This document shows positions 50,814-61,278 of a stretch of DNA of 64,000 nt, one piece after another (positions within the stretch are counted from its first letter, which is position 1; each line of letters starts with the position of its first letter). The notes under the pieces are model-generated. The model did not search any database and was not told the origin of the DNA. It saw only the letters and a list, made by a program, of their open reading frames with translations. Source of the stretch: Lentisphaeria bacterium (GTDB taxonomy: Bacteria > Verrucomicrobiota > Lentisphaeria > Victivallales > Victivallaceae); assembly GCA_022768375.1 (NCBI GenBank), contig JALEMG010000039.1, positions 1 through 64,000 on the forward strand, written 5' to 3'. A program made the position numbers and the translations under genes.

Positions 50814-53285
50814 ATGCCGAAAAGTCAATTCATCGACCCGGTGGCCATCCGCAAACCCGGAGTCGTCGATCTGGGCAAGATCGAACTGAACCAGTACAAA
50901 AAGACCTTCGCGGAGGAAAAGAAACTTTTCAGCAAGGATGCGCTGCTGGGCATCTACCGCGACATGCAGTTCATCCGCGAGTTCGAGACCATGCTGTTTC
51001 AGGTGCGGACGCAGAAGCACTACAACGGCGTCGATTACCTCTACACCGGTCCGGCGCACCTCTACACCGGTCAGGAAGCCGAAGCGGTGGGCATGGCCTA
51101 CACGCTGACGCATGACGACGTGATCTTCGGCAGCCACCGCAGTCACGGCGAAGTGCTGGCTAAAGGATTCAACGCCATCCGCAACCTCTCCGAAAAGGAG
51201 TTGATGGATGTGATGAAGAATTTCTTCGACGGCGCGCTGCTCAAGGTCGTCGAGAAGAACAACAAGAGCGGCAATGTCCGGGATCTGGCGCTGGACTTCC
51301 TGCTCTACGGCTTCATGGCGGAACTTTTCGGCCGGGAAAACGGGTTCACCCGCGGACTGGGCAACTCCATGCACGTATTCTTCCTGCCCTTCGGCATCTA
51401 TCCCAACAACGCCATCGTCGGCGGTTCGGCCGGGATCTCCGCCGGTGCGGCGCTCTTTAAGAAAGTCAACAAAAAACCCGGTCTGGTGGTCTGCAACGTC
51501 GGCGACGGCTCCATGGGCCGCGGCCCGGTCTGGGAAGCGCTGAACTTCGCCTCCATGGACCAGTACTTCAAACTCTGGGAGAAAGAGTATCAGGGCGGTC
51601 TGCCGCTGATTTTCCACTGCATCAACAACGGCTACGGCATGGGCGGCCAGACCCGGGGCGAGACGATGGCCTACGATATCGCCGCGCGCATCGGCGCGGG
51701 CGTCCGGCCCGACTGCCTGCATGCGGAACGGGTCTACGGTTACGATCCGCTGGCGGTCATCGACGCGTTCAAACGCAAACGCGAGATCATTGAGAAAAAG
51801 CAGGGACCGGTCCTGCTGGAGACCGTGACCTACCGTTACGTCGGCCACAGCGCCACCGACAGCAGCAGTTACCGGACGCAGGAGGAGATCGAGGCGTGGC
51901 GCGCGCAGGATTCCATCGCGGCGTTCCGGGCGAAACTGGTCAAGGGCAAGATCGCCGCGGACGATGCGTTCGACGCGTTCAACGCCGACATCAAGGAGCG
52001 GATCACCCGCATCATGAAACTGGCCATTGATGATACCGTCTCCCCGCGGATCGACCCCGCCAAAGAGCCGGACGCCATGCGCAAATACATGCTCTCCAAC
52101 GGCCATGTGGAGAAATTCGACGACCGCAAGCCGGAAGTGAATATGCCGTTGGCCGAAAACTCCAATCTGAAAAAGATCCAGGGCAAGAAACGCTTCGGCT
52201 ACGACGAAAACGGCAAGGAAGTCTCCAAACTGATGGCGTTCAACGTCCGCGACGCGCTGTTCGAGGCCATCATCAACAAGTTCTACACCGATCCGACGCT
52301 GATCGCTTTCGGCGAGGACAACCGGGATTGGGGCGGCGCCTACGGTGTCTATCGCGGGCTGACCGAAGCGATCCCGTATCACCGGTTCTTCAACGCGCCG
52401 ATCTCCGAATCCGCGATCGTGGCGGCGGCGTGCGGCTACGCGCTCTGCGGCGGCCGGGCGATCCCGGAACTGATGTACTGCGACTTCCTCGGCTGCGCCG
52501 GGGACGAAGTGTTCAACCAGTTGTCCAAATGGCAGGCGATGTCCGCCGGCGTACTGAAAATGCCGGTGGTGCTTCGGGTCTCCGTGGGCGCGAAATACGG
52601 CGCCCAGCACGCGCAGGACTGGACCAGCCTCTGCGCCCACATCCCGGGATTGAAGGTCTGCTTCCCGGCCACGCCGTATGATGCCAAGGGGCTGATGAAT
52701 GCCGCGCTGAGCGGCACCGACCCGGTGATCTTCTTCGAGAGCCAGAAACTCTACGACACCGCCGAACTTTTCCACGAGGGCGGCGTTCCGGAGGGTTACT
52801 ATGAAGTCGCCATCGGTGAACCCGATGTCAAACGCGTCGGCGGCGACCTCACCATCCTCTCCATCGGCGCCACGCTCTATCCGGCGATCAAGGCGGCGAA
52901 GGAGATGAGCGAAAAGTACGGCATCGAAGCGGAAGTCATCGACGCGAGGTCGCTGGTGCCTTTCAACTACGACAAACTGATCGAGTCGGTGAAAAAGACC
53001 GGTCGGCTGCTGCTGATCTCCGACGCGTGCGAACGGGGATCGTTCCTCAACGACGTGGCAGCCAACGTCACCCGGATGGCGTTCGACTATCTCGATGCGC
53101 CGCCGGTGGTGGTCGGCGCGCCGAACAGCATTTCGCCGTGCCCGGAACTGGAATCCTTCTACTATCCGCAGGCCAGTTGGATTCTGGACGCGGTCAACGA
53201 AGCGATCCTGCCGCTGCCGGGATACACGTCCCGGATGAATTTCACCCGCGTGGAGAAAATGCGCCGCGCCAAATTGGGGATTTAA
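50814..53285 (+). CDS. 2-oxo acid dehydrogenase E1, alpha and beta subunits fused
   Basis: 823 residues. The alpha part (to ~440) has the thiamine diphosphate motif GDGSMGRGPVWEALNFAS, with the NN in FHCINNGYGMGG after an inserted segment (MDQYFKLWEKEYQGG). The beta part (~470-823) has FGEDNRDWGGAYGVYRGL, a PELMYCDFLGCAGDEVFNQ block and a normal C-terminal transketolase domain (TGRLLLISDACERGSF). The oxo acid is decarboxylated and its acyl group passed to E2. Fused E1 chains occur in several phyla. AAGGAAAAAAAG-type site upstream. Confidence 0.92.
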   Translation: MPKSQFIDPVAIRKPGVVDLGKIELNQYKKTFAEEKKLFSKDALLGIYRDMQFIREFETMLFQVRTQKHYNGVDYLYTGPAHLYTGQEAEAVGMAYTLTHDDVIFGSHRSHGEVLAKGFNAIRNLSEKELMDVMKNFFDGALLKVVEKNNKSGNVRDLALDFLLYGFMAELFGRENGFTRGLGNSMHVFFLPFGIYPNNAIVGGSAGISAGAALFKKVNKKPGLVVCNVGDGSMGRGPVWEALNFASMDQYFKLWEKEYQGGLPLIFHCINNGYGMGGQTRGETMAYDIAARIGAGVRPDCLHAERVYGYDPLAVIDAFKRKREIIEKKQGPVLLETVTYRYVGHSATDSSSYRTQEEIEAWRAQDSIAAFRAKLVKGKIAADDAFDAFNADIKERITRIMKLAIDDTVSPRIDPAKEPDAMRKYMLSNGHVEKFDDRKPEVNMPLAENSNLKKIQGKKRFGYDENGKEVSKLMAFNVRDALFEAIINKFYTDPTLIAFGEDNRDWGGAYGVYRGLTEAIPYHRFFNAPISESAIVAAACGYALCGGRAIPELMYCDFLGCAGDEVFNQLSKWQAMSAGVLKMPVVLRVSVGAKYGAQHAQDWTSLCAHIPGLKVCFPATPYDAKGLMNAALSGTDPVIFFESQKLYDTAELFHEGGVPEGYYEVAIGEPDVKRVGGDLTILSIGATLYPAIKAAKEMSEKYGIEAEVIDARSLVPFNYDKLIESVKKTGRLLLISDACERGSFLNDVAANVTRMAFDYLDAPPVVVGAPNSISPCPELESFYYPQASWILDAVNEAILPLPGYTSRMNFTRVEKMRRAKLGI

Positions 53286-53291
53286 GGGAAA

Positions 53292-54548
53292 ATGAAAACG
53301 ACCGCGGTAAGACTTTACGGCAAAGAGGATCTCCGGCTCGAAACTTTCGAATTGCCGGAGATCACCGACGCGGAAATCCTCGCCAAGATCACCAGCGACA
53401 GCATCTGCATGTCCAGTTTCAAGGCGGCGGAACAGGGCGCGGCCCACAAGCGCGTCCCCGACAACGTGGCGGACAACCCGATCATCATCGGGCATGAGTT
53501 CTGCGGCGAGATCGTCAAGGTCGGCGCCAAGTGGCAGAAAGAGTTCAAGGCCGGTCAGCGGTTCGCCATCCAGCCGGCGCTGAATTACAAGGGCTCGCTG
53601 GCGGCGCCGGGGTACTCCTACAAGTACATCGGCGGAGAAGCCACCTACATCGTCATCCCCGAGGAAGTCATGCTCACCGGCAGTCTCCTGCCCTACAACG
53701 GCGAGGCGTTCTTCTACGGATCGCTGTCCGAGCCGGTCTCCTGCGTGATCGGCGCATTCCACGCCCAGTATCATACCACCAACGGCTGTTACGTCCACAA
53801 AATGGGCATCGTCGAAGGCGGCAAAATGGCCATCCTCGCCGGGGTCGGCCCGATGGGGCTGGGCGCGGTGGATTACGCCATTCACGGTCCGAGAAAACCG
53901 TCGCTGCTGGTGGTGACCGATATTGACGACGACCGGCTGGCCCGGGCCGCCAGTCTGTACACCGTGGAGGACGCGGCGGCGAACGGGGTGAAGTTGGTCT
54001 ATCTCAATACCGGATGTCCCGATCCGGTGGCCAAACTGATGGAACTTTCCGGCGGGACCGGGTTCGATGACGTGATGTGTTTCGCGCCGGTGCGTCCGGT
54101 CGTGGAACAGGCCGACCAGATCCTCGGCAAGGACGGCTGCTTGAACTTTTTCGCCGGACCGCTGGACCCCAAGTTCAAGGCGGAGTTCAACTTCTACAAC
54201 GTCCACTACGCCTCCACCCACATCGTCGGCACCAGCGGCGGCAACACCGACGACATGAAGGAAGCCCTCGCCCTGATGGAACAGGGCAAGATCAACCCGG
54301 CGGCGATGATCACCCACGTCGGCGGACTGGACGCGGCGATCGAAACCACGTTGAATCTGCCGAAAATCAAAGGCGGAAAGAAGTTGATCTACACCGGCAT
54401 CAGCATGCCGCTGACCGCCATCGCCGATTTCGCGGAAAAGGGAAAAAACGATCCGTTCTTCGCCAAACTGGCGGAGAGCGTCGCCAAACACAACATGCTG
54501 TGGAATGCCGAAGCGGAGAAACTGCTGCTGACGCATTTCGGAGCATAA
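53292..54548 (+). CDS. zinc-dependent alcohol/sugar-phosphate dehydrogenase (MDR family)
   Basis: 418 residues, medium-chain dehydrogenase. The N-terminal catalytic domain has IIGHEFCGEIVKVG with the zinc-ligand His/Glu pair. The coenzyme part is ILAGVGPMGLGAVDYA with an Asp after strand 2 (VTDIDDDRL), fitting NAD. The overall pattern (ALNYKGSLAAPGYSYKYIGG, SLSEPVSCVIGAFHAQYH) is like L-sorbose-1-phosphate reductase. It follows E1 by 6 bases, so a sugar-derived intermediate may be routed to the complex. Substrate not proven. Confidence 0.85.
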   Translation: MKTTAVRLYGKEDLRLETFELPEITDAEILAKITSDSICMSSFKAAEQGAAHKRVPDNVADNPIIIGHEFCGEIVKVGAKWQKEFKAGQRFAIQPALNYKGSLAAPGYSYKYIGGEATYIVIPEEVMLTGSLLPYNGEAFFYGSLSEPVSCVIGAFHAQYHTTNGCYVHKMGIVEGGKMAILAGVGPMGLGAVDYAIHGPRKPSLLVVTDIDDDRLARAASLYTVEDAAANGVKLVYLNTGCPDPVAKLMELSGGTGFDDVMCFAPVRPVVEQADQILGKDGCLNFFAGPLDPKFKAEFNFYNVHYASTHIVGTSGGNTDDMKEALALMEQGKINPAAMITHVGGLDAAIETTLNLPKIKGGKKLIYTGISMPLTAIADFAEKGKNDPFFAKLAESVAKHNMLWNAEAEKLLLTHFGA

Positions 54549-54558
54549 ACGAGACGCG

Positions 54559-54593
54559 AAAAAAGCCGGGAGTGCAAACTCCCGGCTTTTTTA
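54559..54593. terminator. bidirectional rho-independent terminator
   Basis: GCCGGGAGT (54565-54573) pairs with ACTCCCGGC (54578-54586) over a GCAA loop, with an A-run before and a T-run after. It serves both the dehydrogenase (plus) and the oxidoreductase gene (minus) that converge here. Confidence 0.93.
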
Positions 54594-54612
54594 TCCCCCC
54601 GCGCGGGAAAAC

Positions 54613-55800
54613 TCACGAGCGCCGCACCTGTCCGCCGTTGAAATACTCCTCCCACTCGCGGCATACCGGCGGCACGTCCATCGGCACGTTGCCGTTGCGC
54701 ATGGAATAGTGTCCCAGATACCCGGCGGCAATGGCGTTGCGAGCCGCCAACGGGGTGATCAGCGCGGGGGCTTCACCGCGGACAAAAGCGAAAAACGCCT
54801 TGATGATCCGGGGATCGGCGCCGCCGTGACCGCCCTCCACGGCCTTGAGATCGTAGATCACATCCGGGCGGCGGCGGGAACCGCGATCGGTCCAGACGTG
54901 GATCTGGCACTCTCCCTGATCGCCGATATTCTCCACCCGCCCGTGCGTTCCGATGAACGTGTAGTTGCGTTCGGAATCGGGGGTGTACATGCACTGCTGA
55001 TAGGTGGCCTGCACCCCGTTGTCCAACTGCATCATGATCATGCTGTGGTCCTCGACGTCGATTTTCGGGGACAGTCCCTTGAGTTCCAGCGGGGGCCAGC
55101 AATCCGGTTTCCACGACGCCTTGCGGTCCGGAGCCTCGCCCGGGGCCAGCCGGCCGGTCGTCCGGTTGTAGACCGAGAGTTTGCCCATGGCGCAGACCCG
55201 GGTGCTGTACCCTCCGGCAAGCCAGTGGATGACGTCGATGTCGTGCGCGCCTTTCTGCAGCAGCAGTCCGGTGCAGTGTTCCCGCTGGGCGCACCAGTGC
55301 CGGAAGTAGCAACTGCCGTAATTGATGAAATGCCGCACCCAGACGCACTGGATGTCGCCGATCATCCCGGAGTCGATCACTTCCTTCATCTTGAGAATGC
55401 TCGGCATGTACCGCATGTTATGCCCGACCATGAGCGGGACCTGATTCCGATAGGCCGCCTCAAGGATACGGTCGCAGCCCTCAAGAGTGATGGCCATGGG
55501 CTTCTCCAGAAACACCGCCTTGCCGGCGTTGAGGGCGGCCACGGCGATCTCCTCGTGGTAGAAATCCCGCACCATCACAAAGACGGCTTCGACCTCCGGG
55601 TCCGCGATCAACTCCCGGTAATCGCCGTAGGCCCGGACATTTTTGTACTGGGGATAATCGGCGGCGAACTTCTCCAGCATGGCGGGGTTGCAGTCGCAGA
55701 TCGCAACCAGTTCCGCCGACTCCCGGGGGTAGTACAACTCCACTACGTGGGCGCGCAAACTCATGTCCGCGCCGATCAATCCGAATTTTGTTTTCTTCAT
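54613..55800 (-). CDS. Gfo/Idh/MocA family oxidoreductase
   Basis: 395 residues. The N-terminal Rossmann fold starts FGLIGADMSLRAHVVELYY, with the usual EKP motif in AVFLEKPMAI. The C-terminal beta-sheet domain contains KGAHDIDVIHWLAGG, where a His-Asp pair acts in catalysis in relatives. Members oxidise, reduce or deglycosylate sugars with NAD(P). ATG at 55800 chosen since the preceding 27 codons lack a homologous start. It is next to a secreted glycosidase on the same strand, 19 bases apart, fitting glycan breakdown. Confidence 0.9.
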   Translation of the reverse strand: MKKTKFGLIGADMSLRAHVVELYYPRESAELVAICDCNPAMLEKFAADYPQYKNVRAYGDYRELIADPEVEAVFVMVRDFYHEEIAVAALNAGKAVFLEKPMAITLEGCDRILEAAYRNQVPLMVGHNMRYMPSILKMKEVIDSGMIGDIQCVWVRHFINYGSCYFRHWCAQREHCTGLLLQKGAHDIDVIHWLAGGYSTRVCAMGKLSVYNRTTGRLAPGEAPDRKASWKPDCWPPLELKGLSPKIDVEDHSMIMMQLDNGVQATYQQCMYTPDSERNYTFIGTHGRVENIGDQGECQIHVWTDRGSRRRPDVIYDLKAVEGGHGGADPRIIKAFFAFVRGEAPALITPLAARNAIAAGYLGHYSMRNGNVPMDVPPVCREWEEYFNGGQVRRS

Positions 55801-55819
55801 TGTCGATGATCGCTCTTTC

Positions 55820-58705
55820 TTATTTTTCCGCGTTATGAAGGATCCGCAATTTCCGCAGGTCCCCCTGAAACATTTTCGCACCCTTGACCGCGCCGTAGTT
55901 CCGGATCGGGCCGCCGAAACACGACGCCCGGAACAGACCGCCCAGCCCGATGCCGTTGAACGTCTGCGTTTCCCCGTTGAGTGTGACCGTCAGAACGTTG
56001 ATATTGGAGGTGATCTTGAGGGTATTCCATTCCCCCGCCTTGACCGGCAGCCAGGTCGGCATATTCCGGAACGCGGTGGACGGTTTCATGAAGTTGAGAT
56101 ACAGTTTGCCGCCTTTGATGAAAACTCCCAGCGATCCGGGGTGGCCGGCGCTGCAGCGGAAAATCGTCATATCCTCCTCCGTCTCCGGCCGGAATTCGCA
56201 CTCCAGCGTAAAGGCGCCGCGGGGAAACACCTCCGGCTCGAAGGTGACGTTCTGCATTATGCCGTCGAAGTGCAGGATGTTCCGCCCGTCCGTGTCCTTT
56301 CTCCACTGGGCGGCGGCGGTTTTCGCGCCTTTGATCCGAACCCGGGCGCTGCTGAACGGCTGACTGTAGCGGTAGCCGCCGCCGATCTCGCCGTTGAATC
56401 GCGGCGCATAGGTGTTGAGCAGCATCGCGCCCGGGCCGGGATCGAAAATATAGTTGGCATCGGGGATCCGGTCCGCCGCGACCTGCAGACTCAGCAGTTT
56501 GCGTTCCGTCTCCGACCAGACCGGCAGCGCGACCATTTTGCCGGAGGCGCGCTTCATCTGAAGCGGCGCGGAACGGAACAACTTGCCGTCGTCCATGATC
56601 ACCCGCAGGTGGAAGACCGGGAACTCGAATTCCGAGAATACCTTGCAGTCGAAAGCGACCTCCTTTTTGTTCAGCCGCACCGGGATATCCGGCTGGGCTT
56701 CAAAGCGGTCGAACCGGAAGAAAATGCACGGTTCAAACTCCCGGGCCACGGAGCCGTACTTCATGATGTCCGCCACCGGGATGGAAAACTCTCCGATGTT
56801 GAGCGCACCCCGCAGGACCGCCTTGTCCGCTTCCTTGCGGGGAATGGCGAAAAAGACCCGGCGGGTCGCGCAGCCGATCCCCTGCCCGTGATATTCGATC
56901 CCGAACTCGGTGATCTCGAACTGGAAGTTTTCGTGGTTGCCGTCCTGTTTGGCGCTGCGGGCGATGCAGCGGGAGACGTTCCGCATCTCCACCGGACCGG
57001 TGAGCCGCGGGCCGGGCACGGCGTGAGTGGCCATCTGGATAATGACCATCTCGTTTTGATCGAATTCCGGCTTATCCTCGCCCAGCGCCCGCATCTCGTC
57101 CCGGTTGTCCAGCAGTTCGACGGAAGCCATCGGCGCGTTGGCGGTCACTTTGCCCCGGACCCGGTAGGAGCCGTCGGGCTCGGGCGTTGCGGTGAAGTCG
57201 GAAACTTTTACCTCCGCCGCTTCCCGCAGGGCCACCCGCACGTACTGGAATATCCGGTTCTCCGTCGGGGTCAGCCGAATATACAGATTGTCGGCATAGA
57301 CCCGCTTCCGCCCATTGGCGTCGGTCACGGTGAGTTCGGGGATCAGCACCTGCTCGACGGTGAATTTTTCGCTGGGCAGCGTCTGGGTCACCGCCTGCAT
57401 GACGCCGCCGTCGATGGTGACTTCATCGAACGCATGGACGACTTTGCCGTCGATATCTTTCAGCGTGATCTGCGCCTTGTATTGTCCGGACGGACCGCCG
57501 TCGGGGATGTTGAGCATTTCGAAGCGCATGACGTCGCCGAGTTTGCACGCATACCGGTAACTTAACAGTATATTGGGAGTGGAAAGATCGTCGTCAGGCA
57601 ACGGAACGAGTTTCTTGCCGTCGAAAAGGCTCTGGTAGTAACGGAGCATGCGACGGTAGCCGGAACCCTTGTAGACCGACGGCACAAAGCAGGTGTTTTC
57701 GTTCCACTCGTTCCACTCGAACGTAATGATGAAATCGGGATTCAGCGAGAGCAGCGCTTCGAAGTTTTTGCGGAACGTCTCGCTGCCGTACTCCTGCGGA
57801 TTGATCATCCCGGAAAAGTGATTGACGTATCCCAACTGGCAGACCGCGCCCATGATCTTGCCCTTATTCCGCGGCCGGGAAAACACCTCCAGAATCAACG
57901 GCTTCACATGATCGAAAAACGGCTGATCCCAGTGAGTTCCGTATTCGCCGCCCTCGACGTAACTGCTCTTTTTGCCGAGCGTATAGAGGTACAGCCCGTC
58001 GGCCACGTCCAAATAAGCCTGCATGGTGTCCACGAACTTTTTGGTCTCCTCCGGATCGGGATTGCCACGGGAACTGTTGAAGTGCTGGTAATAGCGCTGG
58101 CCGGGGATCTTCATGTCGGCAAGAAACAGAAAGCCGTCGCCTTTGGCCTTGCGCGCGTCGTCCAGCATGGTCTTCAGCCGTTCCGGGGTGATAACATCGC
58201 TGGCGGACTCATAGGAATTGATCACGACTTTGCCGTTGATCCGAAAGACTTTATCAGACTTCATCGCCCGTTCCAAAATCGCGTGGAACGTCTCGAAATT
58301 GGCGGAACTGGAGTAGGAGATGCCCGGCAGATACACCGCCGGCATGACCCGAAAACCCTCCACGTCGTTTTTCTCCACCGCATCCAGCAGCGGACGCAGA
58401 TTACGGATGCCGCCCAGCGGCGAAAGACCGGCGATGTTGTAGGATTTGGCGATCTCGACGTTCTTCATCAGGCTCGGTTCGGTGACGTAGTCGAAGTTAT
58501 TGCCCTCATAGCGGTGCGCCGGGTCGACATACAGCGGCCGATCCTTCCAGTAATGCAGGAAGTTCTGGAACGTCCCGTAGTGCATCTCCCACTGGGAAAA
58601 GATCAGAATATCCTTCGTCGCCTTCCCCGGGCGCTCCGCGATTTCCAGCGCGGTTCCCGCCATCGACACCCCCAGCATGAGGGCCAATGCCATCCGTCTC
58701 AACAT
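55820..58705 (-). CDS. large secreted glycoside hydrolase (GH71/GH99-like) with C-terminal LamG-like domain
   Basis: 961 residues with a signal peptide (MLRRMALALMLGVSMAGTAL). The N-terminal ~400 residues look like the GH99/GH71 TIM-barrel group: FSQWEMHYGTFQNF, the middle VMPAVYLPG and GKVVINSYES, and the late IITFEWNEWNENT, whose Glu pair is a candidate catalytic site. Middle beta-rich domains follow. The last ~200 residues resemble a LamG/concanavalin-type domain (FTLECEFRPETEEDMTIFR, WNTLKITSNINVLTVTLNGE). Substrate could be an alpha-mannan or alpha-glucan. The ATG at 58705 follows a GAGGAGGT site. Confidence 0.8.
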   Translation of the reverse strand: MLRRMALALMLGVSMAGTALEIAERPGKATKDILIFSQWEMHYGTFQNFLHYWKDRPLYVDPAHRYEGNNFDYVTEPSLMKNVEIAKSYNIAGLSPLGGIRNLRPLLDAVEKNDVEGFRVMPAVYLPGISYSSSANFETFHAILERAMKSDKVFRINGKVVINSYESASDVITPERLKTMLDDARKAKGDGFLFLADMKIPGQRYYQHFNSSRGNPDPEETKKFVDTMQAYLDVADGLYLYTLGKKSSYVEGGEYGTHWDQPFFDHVKPLILEVFSRPRNKGKIMGAVCQLGYVNHFSGMINPQEYGSETFRKNFEALLSLNPDFIITFEWNEWNENTCFVPSVYKGSGYRRMLRYYQSLFDGKKLVPLPDDDLSTPNILLSYRYACKLGDVMRFEMLNIPDGGPSGQYKAQITLKDIDGKVVHAFDEVTIDGGVMQAVTQTLPSEKFTVEQVLIPELTVTDANGRKRVYADNLYIRLTPTENRIFQYVRVALREAAEVKVSDFTATPEPDGSYRVRGKVTANAPMASVELLDNRDEMRALGEDKPEFDQNEMVIIQMATHAVPGPRLTGPVEMRNVSRCIARSAKQDGNHENFQFEITEFGIEYHGQGIGCATRRVFFAIPRKEADKAVLRGALNIGEFSIPVADIMKYGSVAREFEPCIFFRFDRFEAQPDIPVRLNKKEVAFDCKVFSEFEFPVFHLRVIMDDGKLFRSAPLQMKRASGKMVALPVWSETERKLLSLQVAADRIPDANYIFDPGPGAMLLNTYAPRFNGEIGGGYRYSQPFSSARVRIKGAKTAAAQWRKDTDGRNILHFDGIMQNVTFEPEVFPRGAFTLECEFRPETEEDMTIFRCSAGHPGSLGVFIKGGKLYLNFMKPSTAFRNMPTWLPVKAGEWNTLKITSNINVLTVTLNGETQTFNGIGLGGLFRASCFGGPIRNYGAVKGAKMFQGDLRKLRILHNAEK

Positions 58706-58745
58706 TTCATACCTCCTCGATGTTTGAAACAGTGAATTTCCCGAA

Positions 58746-59550
<805 letters not shown>

Positions 59551-59564
59551 CTTTCGCCTCCGCG

Positions 59565-60335
<771 letters not shown>

Positions 60336-60382
60336 TTTCACCCTCCGTCCCTGTGCTCCTTTGTTTTGAAGTTGCCGCCCTC

Positions 60383-60453
60383 GGTTCCGGAGAAGCGGTC
60401 GCCGTATCGCGGCGGCCTCTCCGGAACCCTCGTGCCGGAATCATGTCCGGCAC
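60383..60453. repeat. two strong intergenic hairpins
   Basis: Hairpin A: GGTTCCGGAGA (60383-60393) pairs with 60418-60428, with an inner stem 60397-60404 / 60410-60417. Hairpin B: GTGCCGGA (60432-60439) pairs with TCCGGCAC (60446-60453). No T-run follows on either strand, so they may protect or process the mRNA between the secreted protein and the pseudopilin gene rather than terminate it. Confidence 0.7.
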
Positions 60454-60467
60454 GGAGAGCGACGGCG

Positions 60468-61256
60468 TCACTTCGCCGCGTCTTCCTTGATGACCTCCAC
60501 GGTCAGATTGCGGAACTGAAGCGGCGTCATCGTGGAGATGACCGGCACCAGAGCATCGCCTTTCGGCCACATCTTGTACCGCGGATTGTCCCGCACGCCG
60601 GCCGCCACGCCCGGCACGGTGGTCATCGTGAACGTCTGCCACTCGGTGGCCACCGGACACTTCACGTTGCCGAGGAAACTCCACGTCGCCTGATGCTGAC
60701 GCACCGCGGTCCCGGCATCCAGCGCGACTTTGGCCGGTTTCGCCAGCGTGATCTCGTTCTTGCTCCGGTTCACGCTTTTGATGAAACCGAGAGAATTGCG
60801 GTTGGGCAGATCCCGCAATTTCCCGGAGGGATCGCAGTCGAAGACCACCAGCGTACTGTTCCCGGAGGACCATTTGAACGCATCCTTGACGGTAATGACC
60901 GTATCGCCGGGCTTGACCGGAGCGGCCAGTTCCGTGTCGCTGCCGGGAACGAAAAATACCTCCTGCCCGCTTATGACCTGTCCCTGACACATCGGGTGAA
61001 AACCGATATTGACCCGGGCTTTTTCCGCATCCGCGGCGTCGATTTTCAACTCCACGGAGATTTTGTATTTGGCCTCCGGCTCGAATTTGATCCGCTTGGT
61101 GCCCAGCATCCAGCAGCGCTTGACGATCTGGAATCCGTCCGCGGTCGCTTTGACGTTGCCGTTGAACTTTTTGACCTGATCATACGGGATCGTCTCCGCC
61201 ATGACCGGGAGCGCGGCGACCAATGCCGCACAACACGTTGCGATTGCTTTTTTCAT
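60468..61256 (-). CDS. secreted protein of unknown function
   Basis: 262 residues with a clear signal peptide (MKKAIATCCAALVAALPVMA, cut before ETIPYD). The mature part is beta-rich, with a carbohydrate-binding-like feel (KYKISVELKIDAADAEKARVNIGF, and the closing TPLQFRNLTVEVIKED), but no family is certain. AAGGAGG precedes the ATG. Lies between the GntR gene and the pseudopilin genes on the same strand, so it is likely part of the glycan-use group. Confidence 0.8.
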   Translation of the reverse strand: MKKAIATCCAALVAALPVMAETIPYDQVKKFNGNVKATADGFQIVKRCWMLGTKRIKFEPEAKYKISVELKIDAADAEKARVNIGFHPMCQGQVISGQEVFFVPGSDTELAAPVKPGDTVITVKDAFKWSSGNSTLVVFDCDPSGKLRDLPNRNSLGFIKSVNRSKNEITLAKPAKVALDAGTAVRQHQATWSFLGNVKCPVATEWQTFTMTTVPGVAAGVRDNPRYKMWPKGDALVPVISTMTPLQFRNLTVEVIKEDAAK

Positions 61257-61278
61257 CTTCCTTCCTCCTTGGGTTGGG

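Noticed and set aside
50544-54536. 1330-codon open frame on the minus strand
   Set aside because: It is antisense to the E3, E1 and dehydrogenase genes, which have clear motifs. It arises from high GC and biased third positions.
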